DNA of 64,000 bases from Tetmemena sp. SeJ-2015 (lineage: Eukaryota > Ciliophora > Spirotrichea > Sporadotrichida > Oxytrichidae): contig JAJKFJ010020972.1 of NCBI GenBank assembly GCA_027382625.1, positions 1-64,000 of the forward strand, in the 5' to 3' direction. The translations under genes and the position numbers were made by a program. Positions 23,899 through 36,295 of the stretch are shown here, one piece after another (the first letter of the stretch is position 1; each line of letters starts with the position of its first letter). Under the pieces are notes generated by a model that saw only the letters and a program-made list of their open reading frames with translations, did not search any database and was not told where the DNA came from.

Positions 23899-26681
23899 AT
23901 GAACGTTGAGAGCAACATTTACAAGCGACCGGCTGCTCGAGTGACCGGGATGTCCTCGCGCCAGCAGGTGCTCTATCTAATGCAAAAAACGCAAAAAGAA
24001 GCTAACTGGGATATGGACAACGACTCAGACTTCTATGATGGTATTCCAATCTAATATATTTGTCTTCTTATCAGATAGTAAATTCGATTATATTAATTAT
24101 AGCAATAAGAAGATATTAGTGTTGGTGTAAAGTGTGCGTCTAGAATATTCTCAGGAAACTGATATGCAGACTACCTATGGACCCACAGGAGTTTTAAACT
24201 CAAGTTAGTCCACTCAAAAACGTTAACTCAACTCCTACTCACTGCCTTTTAATGAGGAGTTCGAAAGGAAGCAATTAAATCATAGAATATTAATAAGAAT
24301 CATGGATACTATACTATTTCGAATATTTTGAAGCGAGAAAAACTGGTTCGTCGTATTTGTTTGTATCTTAATGGTTAGCTAGAGGTAGTAAGAGTTGCGG
24401 GAGCACCGAGAGCGATTTCGTTTACTTGCTCATTCCCTTTCTCAGTTTCAGCCCATAAAAAAGAACAAGTACTTGGAGAGGAAGCGCTACATGCTCACAG
24501 AGAAAGAAGCCAGCTCATAACTTGTCTGCAATTGCCAAAAAGCCTCCTCAAAGAAAAATGAGAAGACCAATCCTATGTAATCTTTCAATTGCGGAGAGCG
24601 CTGTATCAACAGATGCATTATAACTAAATTTATCAAGGTTATGGTTTTTTAATTATAATGCGTGAGTACTGAATGCTTTGGTAGCACTTGCCCAAGTGGA
24701 CCCTTCTGCAAGAACAGGAAATTCCAATTACATCAGAATGCGTATGTGTACCCGGCAAAGACTGAGAAAAAGGGCTGGGGACTATTTGCTGGGGAGTTTA
24801 TCCCTAAAGGAACTTTTGTCATGCAATACAAGTTTTTCCCTATATCTCATATAATGTCTTAGTTTATAATACGTTGGTGAGGTATTCTCTGTGGACACAG
24901 ATGAAGGGTAGAAGCGAGTTATCGAGTATAGAAAGTCAACTTGCACTTATCTGATGCGTACAACTAACAATGAAGTCATCGACCCAACTTATGTTGGCAA
25001 CGTAGCTCGTTTCATCAACCATTCTTGTGAACCTAACTGTGAAACTCAAAAATGGAATGTCCTGGGTGAGTAATTATTGATCTCTCTTTATCACACTCTT
25101 ATTATTTTGAGGTATGTGTTGGAATATTTTCCTTACGGGATATCTATGAGAACGAGGAGCTGACCTTCGACTACCAGTTTGATTTCTTTAAAACTCCATT
25201 TACTAAGTGCTATTGCGGAACTTCAAGTGCAAGGGGTATTTGGGAGTCCTCTCTAAAATCACCGATAATGAAGATGAAGAGCTTGAGAACCCTACTTGCA
25301 ACTACTCTATATAAATACTTATAGGTGCTTATGATATATTTACTACTGCACAGATTTCATTACAGAAAAAGATGATCTTTTGGTGTGTAATGGCTCTTGC
25401 AGAGAAACCTTCCATCTCATATGCATTATCCAAAAAGAAGGGAAGACTAAGAGCCAGGCACAGGCCTTGATGCAGCAGACTGACCGACGCAACTTCATTT
25501 GTCGGGATTGCATCGTAAATTCTCGCAAGAGAAAAGCCCGAAAAATAGGCAAAGAAGAAGCCTCGCCACCATACTCCGGAGGTAAGCCTCTTAGAAGTCA
25601 AATGGCTGGCAGTTTTTATGAGGGCTCGGAAATGATACTAGAAAATCCACAAGAAGATAAAGATGAAGGTGATGGTGACAACTATGGCGAGATATAATAT
25701 AATTGCTTCCATTAAGAATCTTTGTTTAAGTGACGCAGAGTTTCAGAGTGTGCCGCCTTGGGAATCCACAGATCCAGCTATCATGCGCTTTTTCTCGGAC
25801 AATTAGGAAAACACGGAACTAGACATCATAATCAGGAGAGAGTGTGAACAGATAGAACAGCAACTTAAAACTATAAGAGAGTTGAACTCCACCCCGGGAG
25901 TAGTAAACTCGAAGCTTAAAAGAGTCAAGAAGAAAAATTCCCAATTTAGCGAGCACTACAACTTCATGTGCGACTTCTAGAAGAGGATGAAGATGCGCAT
26001 CGATGGAGACAGAGAACACTATAAGTTCAAAAAGTTTAAAGAAGAGATCCAAGAGATAAAGAGACTCAAGTTGTAGTAAATTTATCAACTGTTTTTGATA
26101 ATCTCATTTATAAAAATGGAGGTCAAAAGATAGTAAAGGCAGGAGACTTTGAGAGCTAGGAAATTGAAACAGCAACGTCAATAGTAGAGACAAGAAGAAC
26201 TAAAAAAGAGGTAGATAGAGGTTTAACTCTAAAAAGAAAGGAAGCAGCAAACTATCGCATAGTTTATAGGCTAAAAAGTTATGGCAACTTAGCAGTAGTA
26301 GCCATAGCAAGCCCAAAAGATCTAAACTCTCTTCACCAGAAATCTTCGAATACTACGATTGTGTTAAAGGGTCTCAACGCACCTCAAATAAGTAATGCAA
26401 GTTTGACAGCTGGACAATAGCAGGATGATGGGAGGAAGAAGAGAGGACGCCCTAAGAAGTAGTAGTCCTCGTCTTCTTTCCTTAATCCAAGCTTCGAAAA
26501 TATGCCCTTACCACACTCATCCAGCAACTTAACTCTGCACTAGAGCAAAGTGTTCAAATTGAAAGCACCTCAAAGCAAGACCTAGATCCTCATCTGCACT
26601 AAGATTTATTATTTAATTATTCGCATTATATCATTTAAGATAAATTTTAAATATGATCTCTCCTTTACTTAATTTAAATGA
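23899..26681 (+). CDS. SET2/NSD-type histone lysine methyltransferase with PHD-like finger and AT-hook
   Basis: This nuclear histone methyltransferase has in order an AWS-type Cys cluster (CNCQKAS, CGERCINRCVSTECFGSTC, CPSGPFCKNR), then a SET domain. The SET motifs are KGWGLFAGEFIPKGTF, YVGEVFSVD, RFINHSCEPNCETQKW (the NHSCxPN motif) and ELTFDYQFDFF. The post-SET CYCGT..CKGYLG follows, then a Cys/His finger (LLVCNGSCRETFHLIC...FICRDC) like a PHD. A coiled basic region leads to an AT-hook KKRGRPKK near 26,435. AWS plus SET of this type is typical of H3K36 methyltransferases. A GT-AG intron is read near 24,041-24,075 and a 29-bp one at 25,324-25,352. Three IESs (24,613, 24,825, 25,067) restore frame exactly. 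One missing base near 25,225 breaks the post-SET Cys motif and is probably a sequence error. Frame changes near 24,330, 26,220 and 26,425 remain unresolved. Confidence 0.9.
24613..24657. other. IES, 45 bp, pointer ATGC
   Basis: ATGC occurs at 24,613-24,616 and 24,658-24,661. Removal joins CINRC to VSTECFGSTC inside the AWS cysteine cluster, where the Cys spacing is fixed by zinc binding. This makes the excision boundary very secure. Confidence 0.93.
24825..24867. other. IES, 43 bp, pointer AATAC
   Basis: AATAC occurs at 24,825-24,829 and 24,868-24,872. Excision joins FVMQY to VGEVFSVD, the canonical SET-domain segment (Y-x-GE). The insert has no GT-AG ends. Confidence 0.93.
25067..25107. other. 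IES, 41 bp, pointer TGAG
   Basis: TGAG occurs at 25,067-25,070 and 25,108-25,111. Removal joins WNVLGE to VCVGIFSLRDI in the SET domain. Taking the flanking GTGAGT as an intron donor instead would shift the frame. Confidence 0.88.
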
Positions 26682-26882
26682 ATTTTAAACTTCTCTTTGT
26701 TTAGTTTCCCTAATTAAAGTTAAGACCGTTGTTTTATTTGCAATCTATGAATCATTTAAATTTGTAAGCCTACATAGGATAGTAATTTCGGTTTCTTATC
26801 AAATACTGTATAAGTGCTGAGTTTTGAAATTGATTATTATATTTATTCCTTAAATTTAACTTTACAAATTTTAAGATCAAAG

Positions 26883-28354
26883 TATGCTAATGGTTCCTGA
26901 GTAGATAGCGCATTAGGATTTAAACTTCAACTCCTATGATTAAATAGCGCACCACCAGCATTAAATTACTGGGCCACTTCATGATCACTTTATTATTCAA
27001 AATTTTGATCACTTCGGTTCAAATAACTTCTATGATTAGCCATTTAGCATGCCCTTCTAGAGTTACAGTAACAGAAAGAAGAAAGGGCTTTTGAGCTTGG
27101 ACGGATCGGTTAAGTCAGACGAACAAAGTGAGGAGCTAGATTTTCAGATGACAGATCCAGGAGCGATAGCAGCAAACCTACTCTCGCAATTTGAGAATCA
27201 TGCATGGCCTAGACCTGATCCTAACTTGATTGGTCTCCAAGACTCACTGGGGCACATCTCAGATGCAGGCAGAGTTGGCTTCATCTCTAGAAAGGGAACT
27301 CTCATTGAGGGACAGCTTTAGGGAGAGTTGAAGTTCGACTCTTAGAACACTCTCCCCATTCTTAAAGTTATTGATCAAGAGAAGCAAGAAGCCAAGCCAA
27401 CCACTCAAGAGTTAAAAGAAGAGACTGAGAAGGAGGGATCGACTCAAAAGGATGAAGATCTTAAAATGAGTGAGCAGGAGATACCCATTGAAGAGGTAGA
27501 AGAGAGTGACTGTGAGAACGATGAGGAACCTGAAATCGATATGGAGGAGGTTGACGAAGAAGGCGAGGAAGAGTTTGAGGATGAGGACATGGAGGAAGAG
27601 ATAGAAATTGAGAATGAGGATGACCAGGACATAGAGATGGAGGCCTATGAAGAAGATGAAGACGATGAAGAGGACGAGGATGAAGACGAGGAGTAGGATA
27701 ATGCAGATGACTCAGACTCTGATCTAGATGAAGAGGGTGATGACCACCAGGAGGAACTTAACTTAGAAGACTTACAGGATGAGTAACACTCTATATAGTT
27801 ATTAGCTTTAGAGTAGGAGGAAGTGGAAGAAGTGAAGGAGAGTGGTGGGAGCAAGAGTAGGCTTGTGAGACAGCGAGTTCAGTCTCACGACTCTGATAAC
27901 TTAGCATTATTGTGGTATAGTTTTGAGAACTTTCAATAAAGATCTGGCGCCACCACTCATCGCTAGAAGTCAACCTTCAAGAAAGACCATCACCATTTCT
28001 AGCACAATTAAGTGAGCCCTACTAAGCAAGGCCATGCCTCTGAAATTGAAGTTTCTTTGTCGCCGCAAGAAAAGATAGCTCAAGAGATAACAGCTAGGCT
28101 GGAGTCTTTCTTGGAGAGCAGCTTAAAAATCAATCGAGTCTCACGCCCTCCGAGCTGATAGTGAGAGAGTCTAAGTTCAACGTCTATGAAACTGCTTTCA
28201 ACGCAGTCGTACCTGATAACATAGATCTGATTCAGTGCCTCCCCACTAAGTTCCAAATATTCTGGGAGCAAGCTTGGGGAGGACTCGTCACAGTTCGCCT
28301 ATCCAGTACTCTCAAGCAGTACTATCCAAATATCAAGTCAAAATGGGAAATTTA
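26883..28354 (+). CDS. Acidic protein, possibly N-terminal part of the downstream KH/RS gene
   Basis: From the Met at 26,883 the frame gives a His/Gln-rich start, then a globular-looking segment (ANLLSQFENHAWPRPDPN). A long Asp/Glu tract follows (27,466-27,760), in which nearly every codon is GAG, GAA, GAT or GAC. After a basic/His patch there is a segment ending FWEQAWGGLVTVRL. An A seems to be missing from the AAAAA run near 28,128, because adding one joins FLESSLK to NQSSLTPSELIVRES. After 28,354 coding resumes at about 28,455 on the same strand, so this may be one gene with the next entry, separated by an AT-rich IES. No enzymatic domain is recognised. Acidic tracts of this kind are common in nuclear and chromatin proteins. 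Confidence 0.6.
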
Positions 28355-28454
28355 AACATAATTAGTTAATTCGATTAGTTTATTATACTTTATTTCATCT
28401 GAAATAATCTATATAAAATAAATTTTCGCAATAATTCTTAACGAACCTATTCCT

Positions 28455-31400
28455 TAGAAGCTTCAGATAAACTTTACAAAGCCAATTTGCTCTAAGGCCA
28501 CTAGTCGCTATCACTAGGCTAGATCATTCAAAGTCTACACTTCACTCAGTCTGGGAAGGGAGACACCAAAGATAACTACAGCTCTAAGCTGCCTTTCCTC
28601 ATAAACTCTACCTTATTTTTAAAACAATCTAGATTTTGACTTTATTTTAGTAATGGTGAAAGTGCCCAAGAACTTTATTCGCAAGTTGGTAGGCTACTAG
28701 GAAAAGACGCTCACTGAATACCGAAAATACTACCAGGTAGATTTCAACTTCGACAGAGACTTGCTCACAGATGACGTCTTCTAGATGAATGAGACTACTG
28801 AGTTGCGCATCTTTGGCAAGACACAGGATGTAATTGCAGTTAACGAGATTGTGCAGAAGGTCTTAGAGCAGATTAAGATGAAGACTATCCTGCTCTCGAT
28901 TGCAGATTGCAAACTTATCATGGACAACGTAAGGAAGTGAAAGTCATGGTGATCCATGCGAAATGAGGGTTAAGCGACTTACTAGAGAATGGAAAGATAT
29001 CAGGCATCCCTTCTTCTACCTCCCCAATTACTTTAGAGAGATGACTCTAATCGGATTGGAAAGTGAAATTAGAGATGCTGAGGCTAGAATCGAACAGTTT
29101 TTCATTGCTAAGAGAGACCCTACTCTCATGAATCAGCAGCAAATCAGTTTCCTTCTTCCCTTTCATCTAAAGAGTTTCACTTAAGTCATCAAGGATAACA
29201 TAAATAAGACCAATCCTTCAGTGCAAGTATTCATCTATGAGCCAACTTTTCCGAGAAAGCACCTCACTGTGCTTTTGATTGGCCCTTGGCAAGCTTTAAT
29301 GTAGTCAAAGATAGTGCTTGAGGACTCTGCAAATCTGTACTTGAGGCAGAAAAATGACCACACCTTTGCAGGATTTTAGCAATTTACCTACCATCAGTAA
29401 ATCAGATTCTCCTTTAAGTCCCTCAAAAGATTTGTGCTGGAATAATTTGTGTCAATCCCCATTTTTACTTAGCTGGAAAAGGATATCAAGTATCTAAACC
29501 ACTGGGACTTGTGTTCAATCTTTGTTGAAAATGCCGGCAAGCCCATAAACTGGCCATCCTTCTTTGAGGATCCTTAACCCTCCCCTTAGAGACTACTCCA
29601 AAGCAACTAAGCTCACAGTATAGTTCATAAAAAGCTTGCTTTCAATCCATTGCTGATGAATCCTGCTGAGCTTTAATTGCTTTCGTAGCAATAGAGGATA
29701 TCTTCACTTGGTTATGGATTGCCTCACATCTAAAGCTAATCGTATGGAAGCCAGCTAAGTATTTCTACTACTTTAGTTGGCAAAGTTAGCATACTTGGTG
29801 CTTCAACTGGAAAGCTCTTCTAATCTTAGGAAAAGGCAAATAAGGAAAGGCAAGAGCAGTTAATCAAAGAGGCAGAGGAAGAGTGGAAAAGAGATTAGGA
29901 AGCTCTAGTTCGATTCATCAAGAATGAAGATGCTAACTTTCTAAACTTATGCTTTAATTTACTATAGATGTTGAGACTTGCATCAATAGCATATTCGTGT
30001 TGATTGACTCTAAGAAACCTGAAGAGTCTTTGAGAGATCTGATGACTAGACTCTAAGTAAGCAGGAAAGATTTGATACTCTACATGGACTAAATGCTGCG
30101 CAAGAATATGAATGACTATGAGGTTGCCTTGAAAATCTCAGCTTCAAAATCTTCATCTTACCCCTATTACCAAGGCTCTTCAAGCTATGGATAGTACTCC
30201 TACGGAGGCTATCAAAGCTATGGAAAATATGAGCCAATCAAAGTCATTGACTAAGAGAATCCTAGTGCTTAGTCTGAAACTTTGGTAATCTCTCAAACCA
30301 GAGAGACTGGCAGAAAGTACTAAGGATATCACGCCTATGTCTCTCAGAAATAGAGCGGCAGGAGTAATTTTGATGTAGAGAAAGTCGAATAGTAGGATTC
30401 TGCTGTGAAAGAGGAGGGATCTTTGTCAAACTAAGCTTCATAGAATCAGTAATCTCAGACTTTCGTCTTTTCAAGTAACAGTGTACAACACTAGAGCAGA
30501 CAAGCTAAGCGTAGTCGGTCTTCTTCTTCTTCAGATAGCGATCGCTACTACGGACATTCAAAGACTCACAATTCCAGAGATAAACATAGGAGCAGCCATT
30601 ACTTTTAATGATATTATGAAAATCATTTTTAGCTTACTTTTTTACTCTATAAAGCATCACGAGTCTTATCATAGATATAGAAGAGAGAAGGAAAGAAGGG
30701 ATAGATCACCTGCATTTGATAGAAAGTATGGGGATTCAGAAAGAGTTTTATTCAAAGATAGACTTGAAAACTAGGCTATTAGTTCCAATAAGATAGAAGA
30801 CTTTGAAAAGGACAAAATTTTAGCTGAAGAAATAAAGAGAAATCAAAGGGAGGAAAGCTTTATTGCATATTCTACGTCTTACTTTCTTAATTTTAGATAG
30901 CGTGAGTAGCTCTAAATCTGGACATTCAAAGCCTGAAATAAAAAAGCGTCGTAGCTTCAAAGAGTTCCAACCTAAATCCCCAACTCATACTTAAAGAGAT
31001 TTTAGCAAGCTGATTGAGAGTCCAGATTTCACTAGACCTAACGAGATAAGTAGACAGCAGAGCAAGAGAAGCCCCTCTCAAAGGCACAAAGAGAAATCTC
31101 GAAGATCCAGAGACCGCCATCATAAGTCATCAAGATCGAGATCTCGAGATAGACATTAATAGAGAAGCACTTCGAAGCATAACAAGAGTTCAAGAACTAC
31201 GCATAGAAATGATCGTTCTCAAGAGAGGGACAAAAAGAGAGATGGCTCTAAATTCTACAGTTTATTCCACCATAATGCATTTACCTCAAAAGATTCTCAT
31301 GCGAGGAAATCAAGATCTCGAAGCGTAAAACGAGAAAGAAAAGCATCTAAGAGAAGATCTCATAGTAGGAGTCCCCGCCATCACTCTAGGAAGAGAAAAA

Positions 31401-31870
31401 GTTCAAACTCCAGAGATAAAAGCCGTCATAAGTCCTCAAGATCTCGCCATAATCATCATCACAGAAGTTCAAGATACTCGAGAAGAGAGAGGAATAGAGA
31501 AGAAAAGTATCGCTCTTCGTCTTCAAGTTCGTCATCATCCAGATCAGTGGTTTCGAAATCTGGCAAAAGAAGCGTAAGAAGAAGAGAGAAAAGTGATAGC
31601 AAGAAGAAAGAAGGAATCAATTTTAAATTGGCAGTTAGTTTGAATAAGGATGATCCTTATTTCACTGTCAGAAGCTTATAGTAGCCATACATTATAACTC
31701 TGATTTATATTTCTAGCATTTTAAAGTAACCTAATAGGAGTAAAATTCGCAAGGGCTTCGATTATGGTGAAGCAAAAGATCTTATTGGGAAAAACTAAGA
31801 TGACTTTTAAACTCTTCCACAAGCTTAACCAAGCTAGTTACCTATATAGCAGGAGGAAGGGCAGATATGA
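28455..31870 (+). CDS. KH-like and RS-rich nuclear protein (splicing-factor-like)
   Basis: Coding resumes with SDKLYKANLLQGHQSLSLG. A KH-like segment follows (VKVPKNFIRKLVGYQEKTL, near 28,655), where KVPxxxxxxLVG stands in for the usual VPxxxxGxxIG. The middle is a ~330-residue charged region with Tyr/Ser/Gly repeats near 30,160-30,230. The C-terminal part is a classical RS domain from 30,500 to 31,590 (many SRSRS, RRSRDRHHKS and SSSSSSSSS runs). RS domains mediate contacts among splicing factors in the nucleus. One IES is placed at 30,597. Frame changes near 28,625, 28,940 and 30,880 remain unresolved; the first has a TGA in the alternative frame. The stop is TGA at 31,868-31,870. Confidence 0.7.
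30597..30654. other. IES, 58 bp, pointer CAT
   Basis: CAT repeats lie at 30,597-30,599 and 30,655-30,657. Excision joins DKHRSSH to HESYHRYRREKERRDR, keeping the RS-domain frame. The insert holds a TGA. Confidence 0.8.
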
Positions 31871-32303
31871 CCATCTAATTAAAATTATGCAAGCACTCTC
31901 ACTGGCTTAGATAAGATTCGGCTTATTGTTTAGAGTTGAGAATTGGAGGGTAAGTATTGCGAAGAGAAGATAATCGATAGGAAAGTATGTTATAAAAATA
32001 ATGATAAATTAATTAAACTATCAGAAAATGAGGAGCAGAGAACGCAGAAGGCGGAGCGAGTGAGAGACGAATCTATTCGAGCAGGAGTGATGAATGAGTG
32101 AATTAATGAACGAGTGAATGAGTGATTGGTTGAGTGAGATTAACCTAATAATTAAATAACTTCTCCCCTCTTTTCTCTTCTCATCTCCACCCCAGCCATA
32201 AATTTCCGCGTTTCTGCATTATACTCATCATGATTATCATTTTTACTACATATCATCTGCTTTTTTATAACACCTTCTTTATTCAATCATGATGCGCTGA
32301 GCT
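31871..32303. other. Intergenic region between convergent genes
   Basis: About 430 bp with a run of GAGTGAATGAGTGA-like short repeats near 32,085-32,140. Otherwise AT-rich, with no coding frame supported. Confidence 0.5.
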
Positions 32304-32600
32304 TCAGAAAAATCTATTCTCTATCTCTGCTTCCAACTCGTTTGCATCTGCATTGGTTCTATTGGCCTTTATTAAGCAAGAGTTCTAGCACAAGATCTCC
32401 TCCTTCGTGAGTCTTGGCTGCGAGAAATCATTGACACATCCCTTGAAGCATTTGCCTATCGTCTTCATTAAGAACAATTCCATAGAGTATCGCTCCAAGT
32501 TTTTCATGTCAGCTTCTTGCCCTCTGAGCATGTCTGCAGGTGAGAGTCGGCCTGCTGGCGTACCAGGAGTGCCCCTGATTTCGTTGGCTCCTCTGTTCAT
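32304..32600 (-). CDS. Small Tim chaperone (Tim9/10/13-like) of the mitochondrial intermembrane space
   Basis: The minus-strand frame encodes 98 residues ending at TGA 32,304-32,306. It carries the twin CX3C motif: CFKGC, then a 15-residue spacer, then CQNSC, flanked by helices (DMKNLERYSMELFLMK and IKANRTNADANELEAE). The small Tims form hexamers that ferry hydrophobic precursors across the intermembrane space, with each CX3C pair forming disulfides. Length and motif spacing fit the family (about 80-100 residues). The N-terminal 20 residues are Gly/Pro-rich and unusual. One TAG (Gln) lies between the Cys of the second motif. No IES or intron is needed. Confidence 0.88.
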
Positions 32601-32855
32601 TTAAACCTAAATCTTTATAAGCAAGACTGTGGTGATAAATTAATAACTAATTTCCCTCGCACCTTACTCCCTTAAATTCAAATTTCGCTTCTGCAGTAGA
32701 ATCCATATTTATGACTGGCTATTTATGATAGACATTCGGGAAAATTTAAGAATGAAACAATAAAGTAAAAATTAATTCAGTGCTTATTCATTCATAATAT
32801 AATATTGCATAGAGAAAACTTTTTACTCCTAGTTAAATTACTATATGAGTATCAA

Positions 32856-35800
32856 TCCTTGGAAAGTTTATTATTGAGGAGATACTCTAGCCTTTCTTCA
32901 TCCCTTCTATTTTAAATTTTGCTAACTATTTTATAACCTAATGCACTTTCAAAAGCTTTATTCTTCTCCATCATTTTCTCAAACTTGTACATAAACAATT
33001 ATGAATAAACAAAACTAATTGATTAAATATCATGGATATAAAGCATACTTAAGTTTACCAAGAGCAGTAGGCATCATGGAAGAAAGATAATGCACTTCAG
33101 CTGTCATCTTGCGCTCACTTTCATTCTTTTTCTTCTGAAGTCTCTAAATGACTTGGCCTTGATAGCGCTTCATTTCACTAGTGGCTTTAATAACATTCCC
33201 TTAATCATCTTTCTCTTCTTTGTATTTGACATCATCTAACATAGATTCTCGACTCATGTTTTGAAGAGCTTTAGACAACAAGTCTTAAGCAGATTTATTT
33301 TACTGAATCTTTCGAGATTAATTATAAACTATTTATATAATCACATCAAGAACTTGCCTGATCTATTCTCTTTGAACTTGCTAGGACTTAAATTCAAATT
33401 ATTTCTGTTGCTAAACTTATCCTCTAACTATTCTTTGATGCAAATAAATTATAATCTTCATTTACCTAGCTTTGTTAAGATCAGTGTACTCGTTTCTAGA
33501 TCTTTTGGCTATACTTTAATTGTTCTATATTCTCTCCGTGAAATTGCTGTCTCTTCTAAATTTCTCCTTTGGCTTTTTATTTTCACTCTCATTTTTGTAC
33601 CTATCAAGAGCACTCTTCAAAGCCACTTTATGCTCAGTTTTAAAAAGCTTATCTCTTAGGAAATGCATATTTTTATCTTGACTTATATCCTTCTTCTCCT
33701 GTGATTATTGATAGTCATTTTACTTTCTTTCACTCTGATGTTGGATCATGAGCAAATGAGGATTATTAATTTAGCCTGAAACAGTTTTGAAGTGATTGAT
33801 TTTTAGGCCATTAGAGTTAGTTGTCTCTGCAAGCAGCTGAAGTGATTCCTAAGTATGATTGAACATATTATCTTGAGTTGCTTCTTGCTCAATATTTTGA
33901 TGGTTATCCTCTGTGCTTGAATCATCTTGGGGGTAGCCGTTTTCATTTTATTCTGTCTCAGTGAAGAATGTTTTGTTGAAAGTGTCATAGAAGGTTCCTC
34001 TGAAGGGCTTCGATTGAGTTCCTCAAAAAAGAGCAACTTACTTTGAGCTAACTCCATCTGCTTGGGAGCTATCATCCTAAATTCCTTAAATAGAGATACT
34101 TATGAAATGAATTAAACGTATGCAGTTTACTTTTCCTTGAGGTTGGTGAATGTAACATTAAGCTATCCTGCATTAGTGCTCTTTCTTTTATGCTTAGTAA
34201 CTTTCTTTGCGATCCCTTCTTAGTATTCTCCCTCTTCCTCTATGATGCTTTGACTCTGAGCTGCTACTAGTCGATTTTCAACAAGTTAGCTTTGATTTTA
34301 GCGCTGCCTCTCTTTCTCTTTTACCCTAGAGAGAGTAGGCTTAAGTTGTATTCCAATCTCACTCTTGTTCAATGATCCTCTTAGTTTGCTGTTGTTTATA
34401 TTAGCTTGCATTTTGCTCCGATTCGCAACAGCCTACTCTTCTTTCCGATTGATCCAATATAATAAATGCTCTAAGTGAATTTAGAGAAGGACGATTTGAG
34501 GGGAGAAAGCTTTTTAAGAAAGGGCTTCTAGATTGCTTATAAGGCTCAAATGTTTACTTGGGATAGTTGACGACATCATTTGCTTTTAAGCGATCTCTGC
34601 GCTCTTCGTCCACATTAAATTCCACCACTTCTTTATTGAGTAATCTATTCGACCATTTAGATAAATTACGCTACAGACTTTTCTCTCCCATCTTAAAAAA
34701 AAAATTAGGAGTAGTAGAATAAAATTCAAAGGATATTTGCTATCTTGTACTTCATAGTCATTGCATCATAGAGTTTGTAGGGTGATGCATTTACTAAGGG
34801 GTGCTCATCGATATTATAGCTATTGAATTTTTTCATCTCTGAGTTTCGTGGAAGAGTCTTACTCACATAGTCTGGCGATTGAGAACTATGAACAAGAGTA
34901 TTTTTGTAAAGAATGATTACTAAAATATAATGCTTTAGAGGGAGGCTATTACTACTGCTCTAGTTAATTTTCAACAGAGTTGTGGGAAGTCTAGCCCTTG
35001 GTTACGTGAAATAGGGGTTTTGATTATCATTACCTAAGGCTGACTTTTACAAGCTTTCCTTATTAGCAGCAGTCTGCCGCCTACTCGCCTATATTACGCT
35101 AATCTGGTACCTCTTGGATGAGGAGGAGCGACCCTCAGTTCCTGCATGCTCTCGCTCGTCTACAATCTTAATTTAGTTTTGAAAAGCTCTGGCTTGCTCC
35201 TCCTTTATGATTTTCTATTCTTGCTTCATTATGAAGAGCGCATTCTTATAAAGCCATTTCTTAAACTTATCGTACTGAAACTTCCTCCCAGCATCCATCA
35301 AGAGAAACACATCATTAAGTTAAACTTTGGAAAGCTCATATCCTCCGAATGAGAAAATCTCCTGGACCTCTCTTAGCGCTATCTATTTGAGTATCAATAT
35401 ATGAAAAAGAACTTAATATTATAAGCTATCTTTTAGCCTTCTTCGAATTTCAGCTTATCTGAGGAGATTTTAATAAATTAGTCCCTAAGTTTGCGTTTCT
35501 ATGCTCTCTGCCTTTCTAATCTCTATAGTTTAGAGTTGCTCTCGGACCTATCGATATTTATAATTTTTTATTTTTAAGTACAGCAAGATATTATTTTGCA
35601 ACTGATTTAAGTCTATCTTGTCCAGAGAAATCTCCCCAACACTTTATCGTTGGCGCGAGGAGAGTCTTTGCCATTCATTCTCCACATACTTGCGCTCTTC
35701 ATCCTCTGCCACCTTTTCCTTATCACCTCACTCCTCCTAATTTTGAGTCCCGTATCTCTATTGATTTCCCAAATGTAGCTACTTCACTTTTATGCTAAGT

Positions 35801-36078
35801 AGAAATATACATTTATTTTTTATTTACACTTTCTTTCTTTAAAGAACTGGCGAGTTTTGCAACTGGTGAAGATCTCCATCGCTTAAGCCAATTTATTTGA
35901 GATCATGAGCTAGCTTGTTAGAGTTTATCATTCTGCGAGTCTGGTCTATTTTGAGCTAAGACTAGATCTCTTTTTATTCCCTCTCTACGATGCTTTTATC
36001 GAACCAGAGCGCTCTCTTGGAGAGGTCTAAGCCAAATAATTCTCTCTCCTGCTGTTTTAGTTCCTTAAGGGAAGTCAT
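32856..36078 (-). CDS. Large coiled-coil protein
   Basis: The minus strand from the Met at 36,076-36,078 gives a charged alpha-helical protein: KELKQQERELFGLDLSKRAL at the start, then EERKYVENEWQRLSSRQR near 35,680. The central part contains NLSKWSNRLLNKEVVEF (34,650), and the last third contains MSRESMLDDVKYKEEKDD and YLSSMMPTALGKLKY. It ends at a TGA near 32,856. Heptad-like Leu/Ile spacing suggests long coiled coils; cytoskeletal or ciliary function is only a guess. Two apparent genes abutting at 34,690-34,741 are joined by a clean 52-bp IES. An 18-bp candidate IES lies at 35,717, and further breaks occur near 34,385, 34,100 and 33,000. I do not recognise the family. Confidence 0.65.
34690..34741. 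other. IES, 52 bp, pointer ATCTT (AAGAT on coding strand)
   Basis: ATCTT lies at 34,690-34,694 and 34,742-34,746. Removal joins DAMTMKYK to MGEKSLQRNLSKW. Without it the upstream part would end at a TGA only 34 bp before an apparent new Met, too close for two separate genes. Confidence 0.82.
35717..35734. other. Candidate tiny IES, 18 bp, pointer TCCT (AGGA on coding strand)
   Basis: An in-frame TGA sits between two strongly coding stretches in the same frame. AGGA repeats 18 bp apart would remove it and join YGTQNQ to EKVAEDEERKYV. The repeat is low in complexity, so the exact boundary is uncertain. Confidence 0.5.
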
Positions 36079-36295
36079 TAATATTTTATTCTCAAACCTC
36101 TAAATCAGCAGGAGAATTAAACTTTACTAAATAATCTAGTTGAAACAATCGATCCCTGCTTTAGTTAATTTATTTCTTCTACTACTAATTTAAGAAAAAT
36201 TTAAGCACTCTTATATTAACTTATGACAAAAAATGTTAAAATATTACAACAGGTATTTAATTGATTTATTGTAACAGCAGTTTTAAAGTGAGGAC

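Noticed and set aside
24825..25107. Ordinary spliceosomal introns explaining the frame breaks
   Set aside because: The inserts lack GT...AG at boundaries that restore the protein, whereas direct repeats do so exactly; true GT-AG introns occur separately in the same gene.
27444..27854. Ser-rich minus-strand proteins opposite the acidic tract
   Set aside because: They are antisense shadows of GAG/GAA/GAT codons of the plus-strand acidic protein.
33261..33659. Hydrophobic plus-strand 132-residue protein
   Set aside because: It is antisense to the coiled-coil gene, which reads continuously on the minus strand with glutamine TAA/TAG codons.
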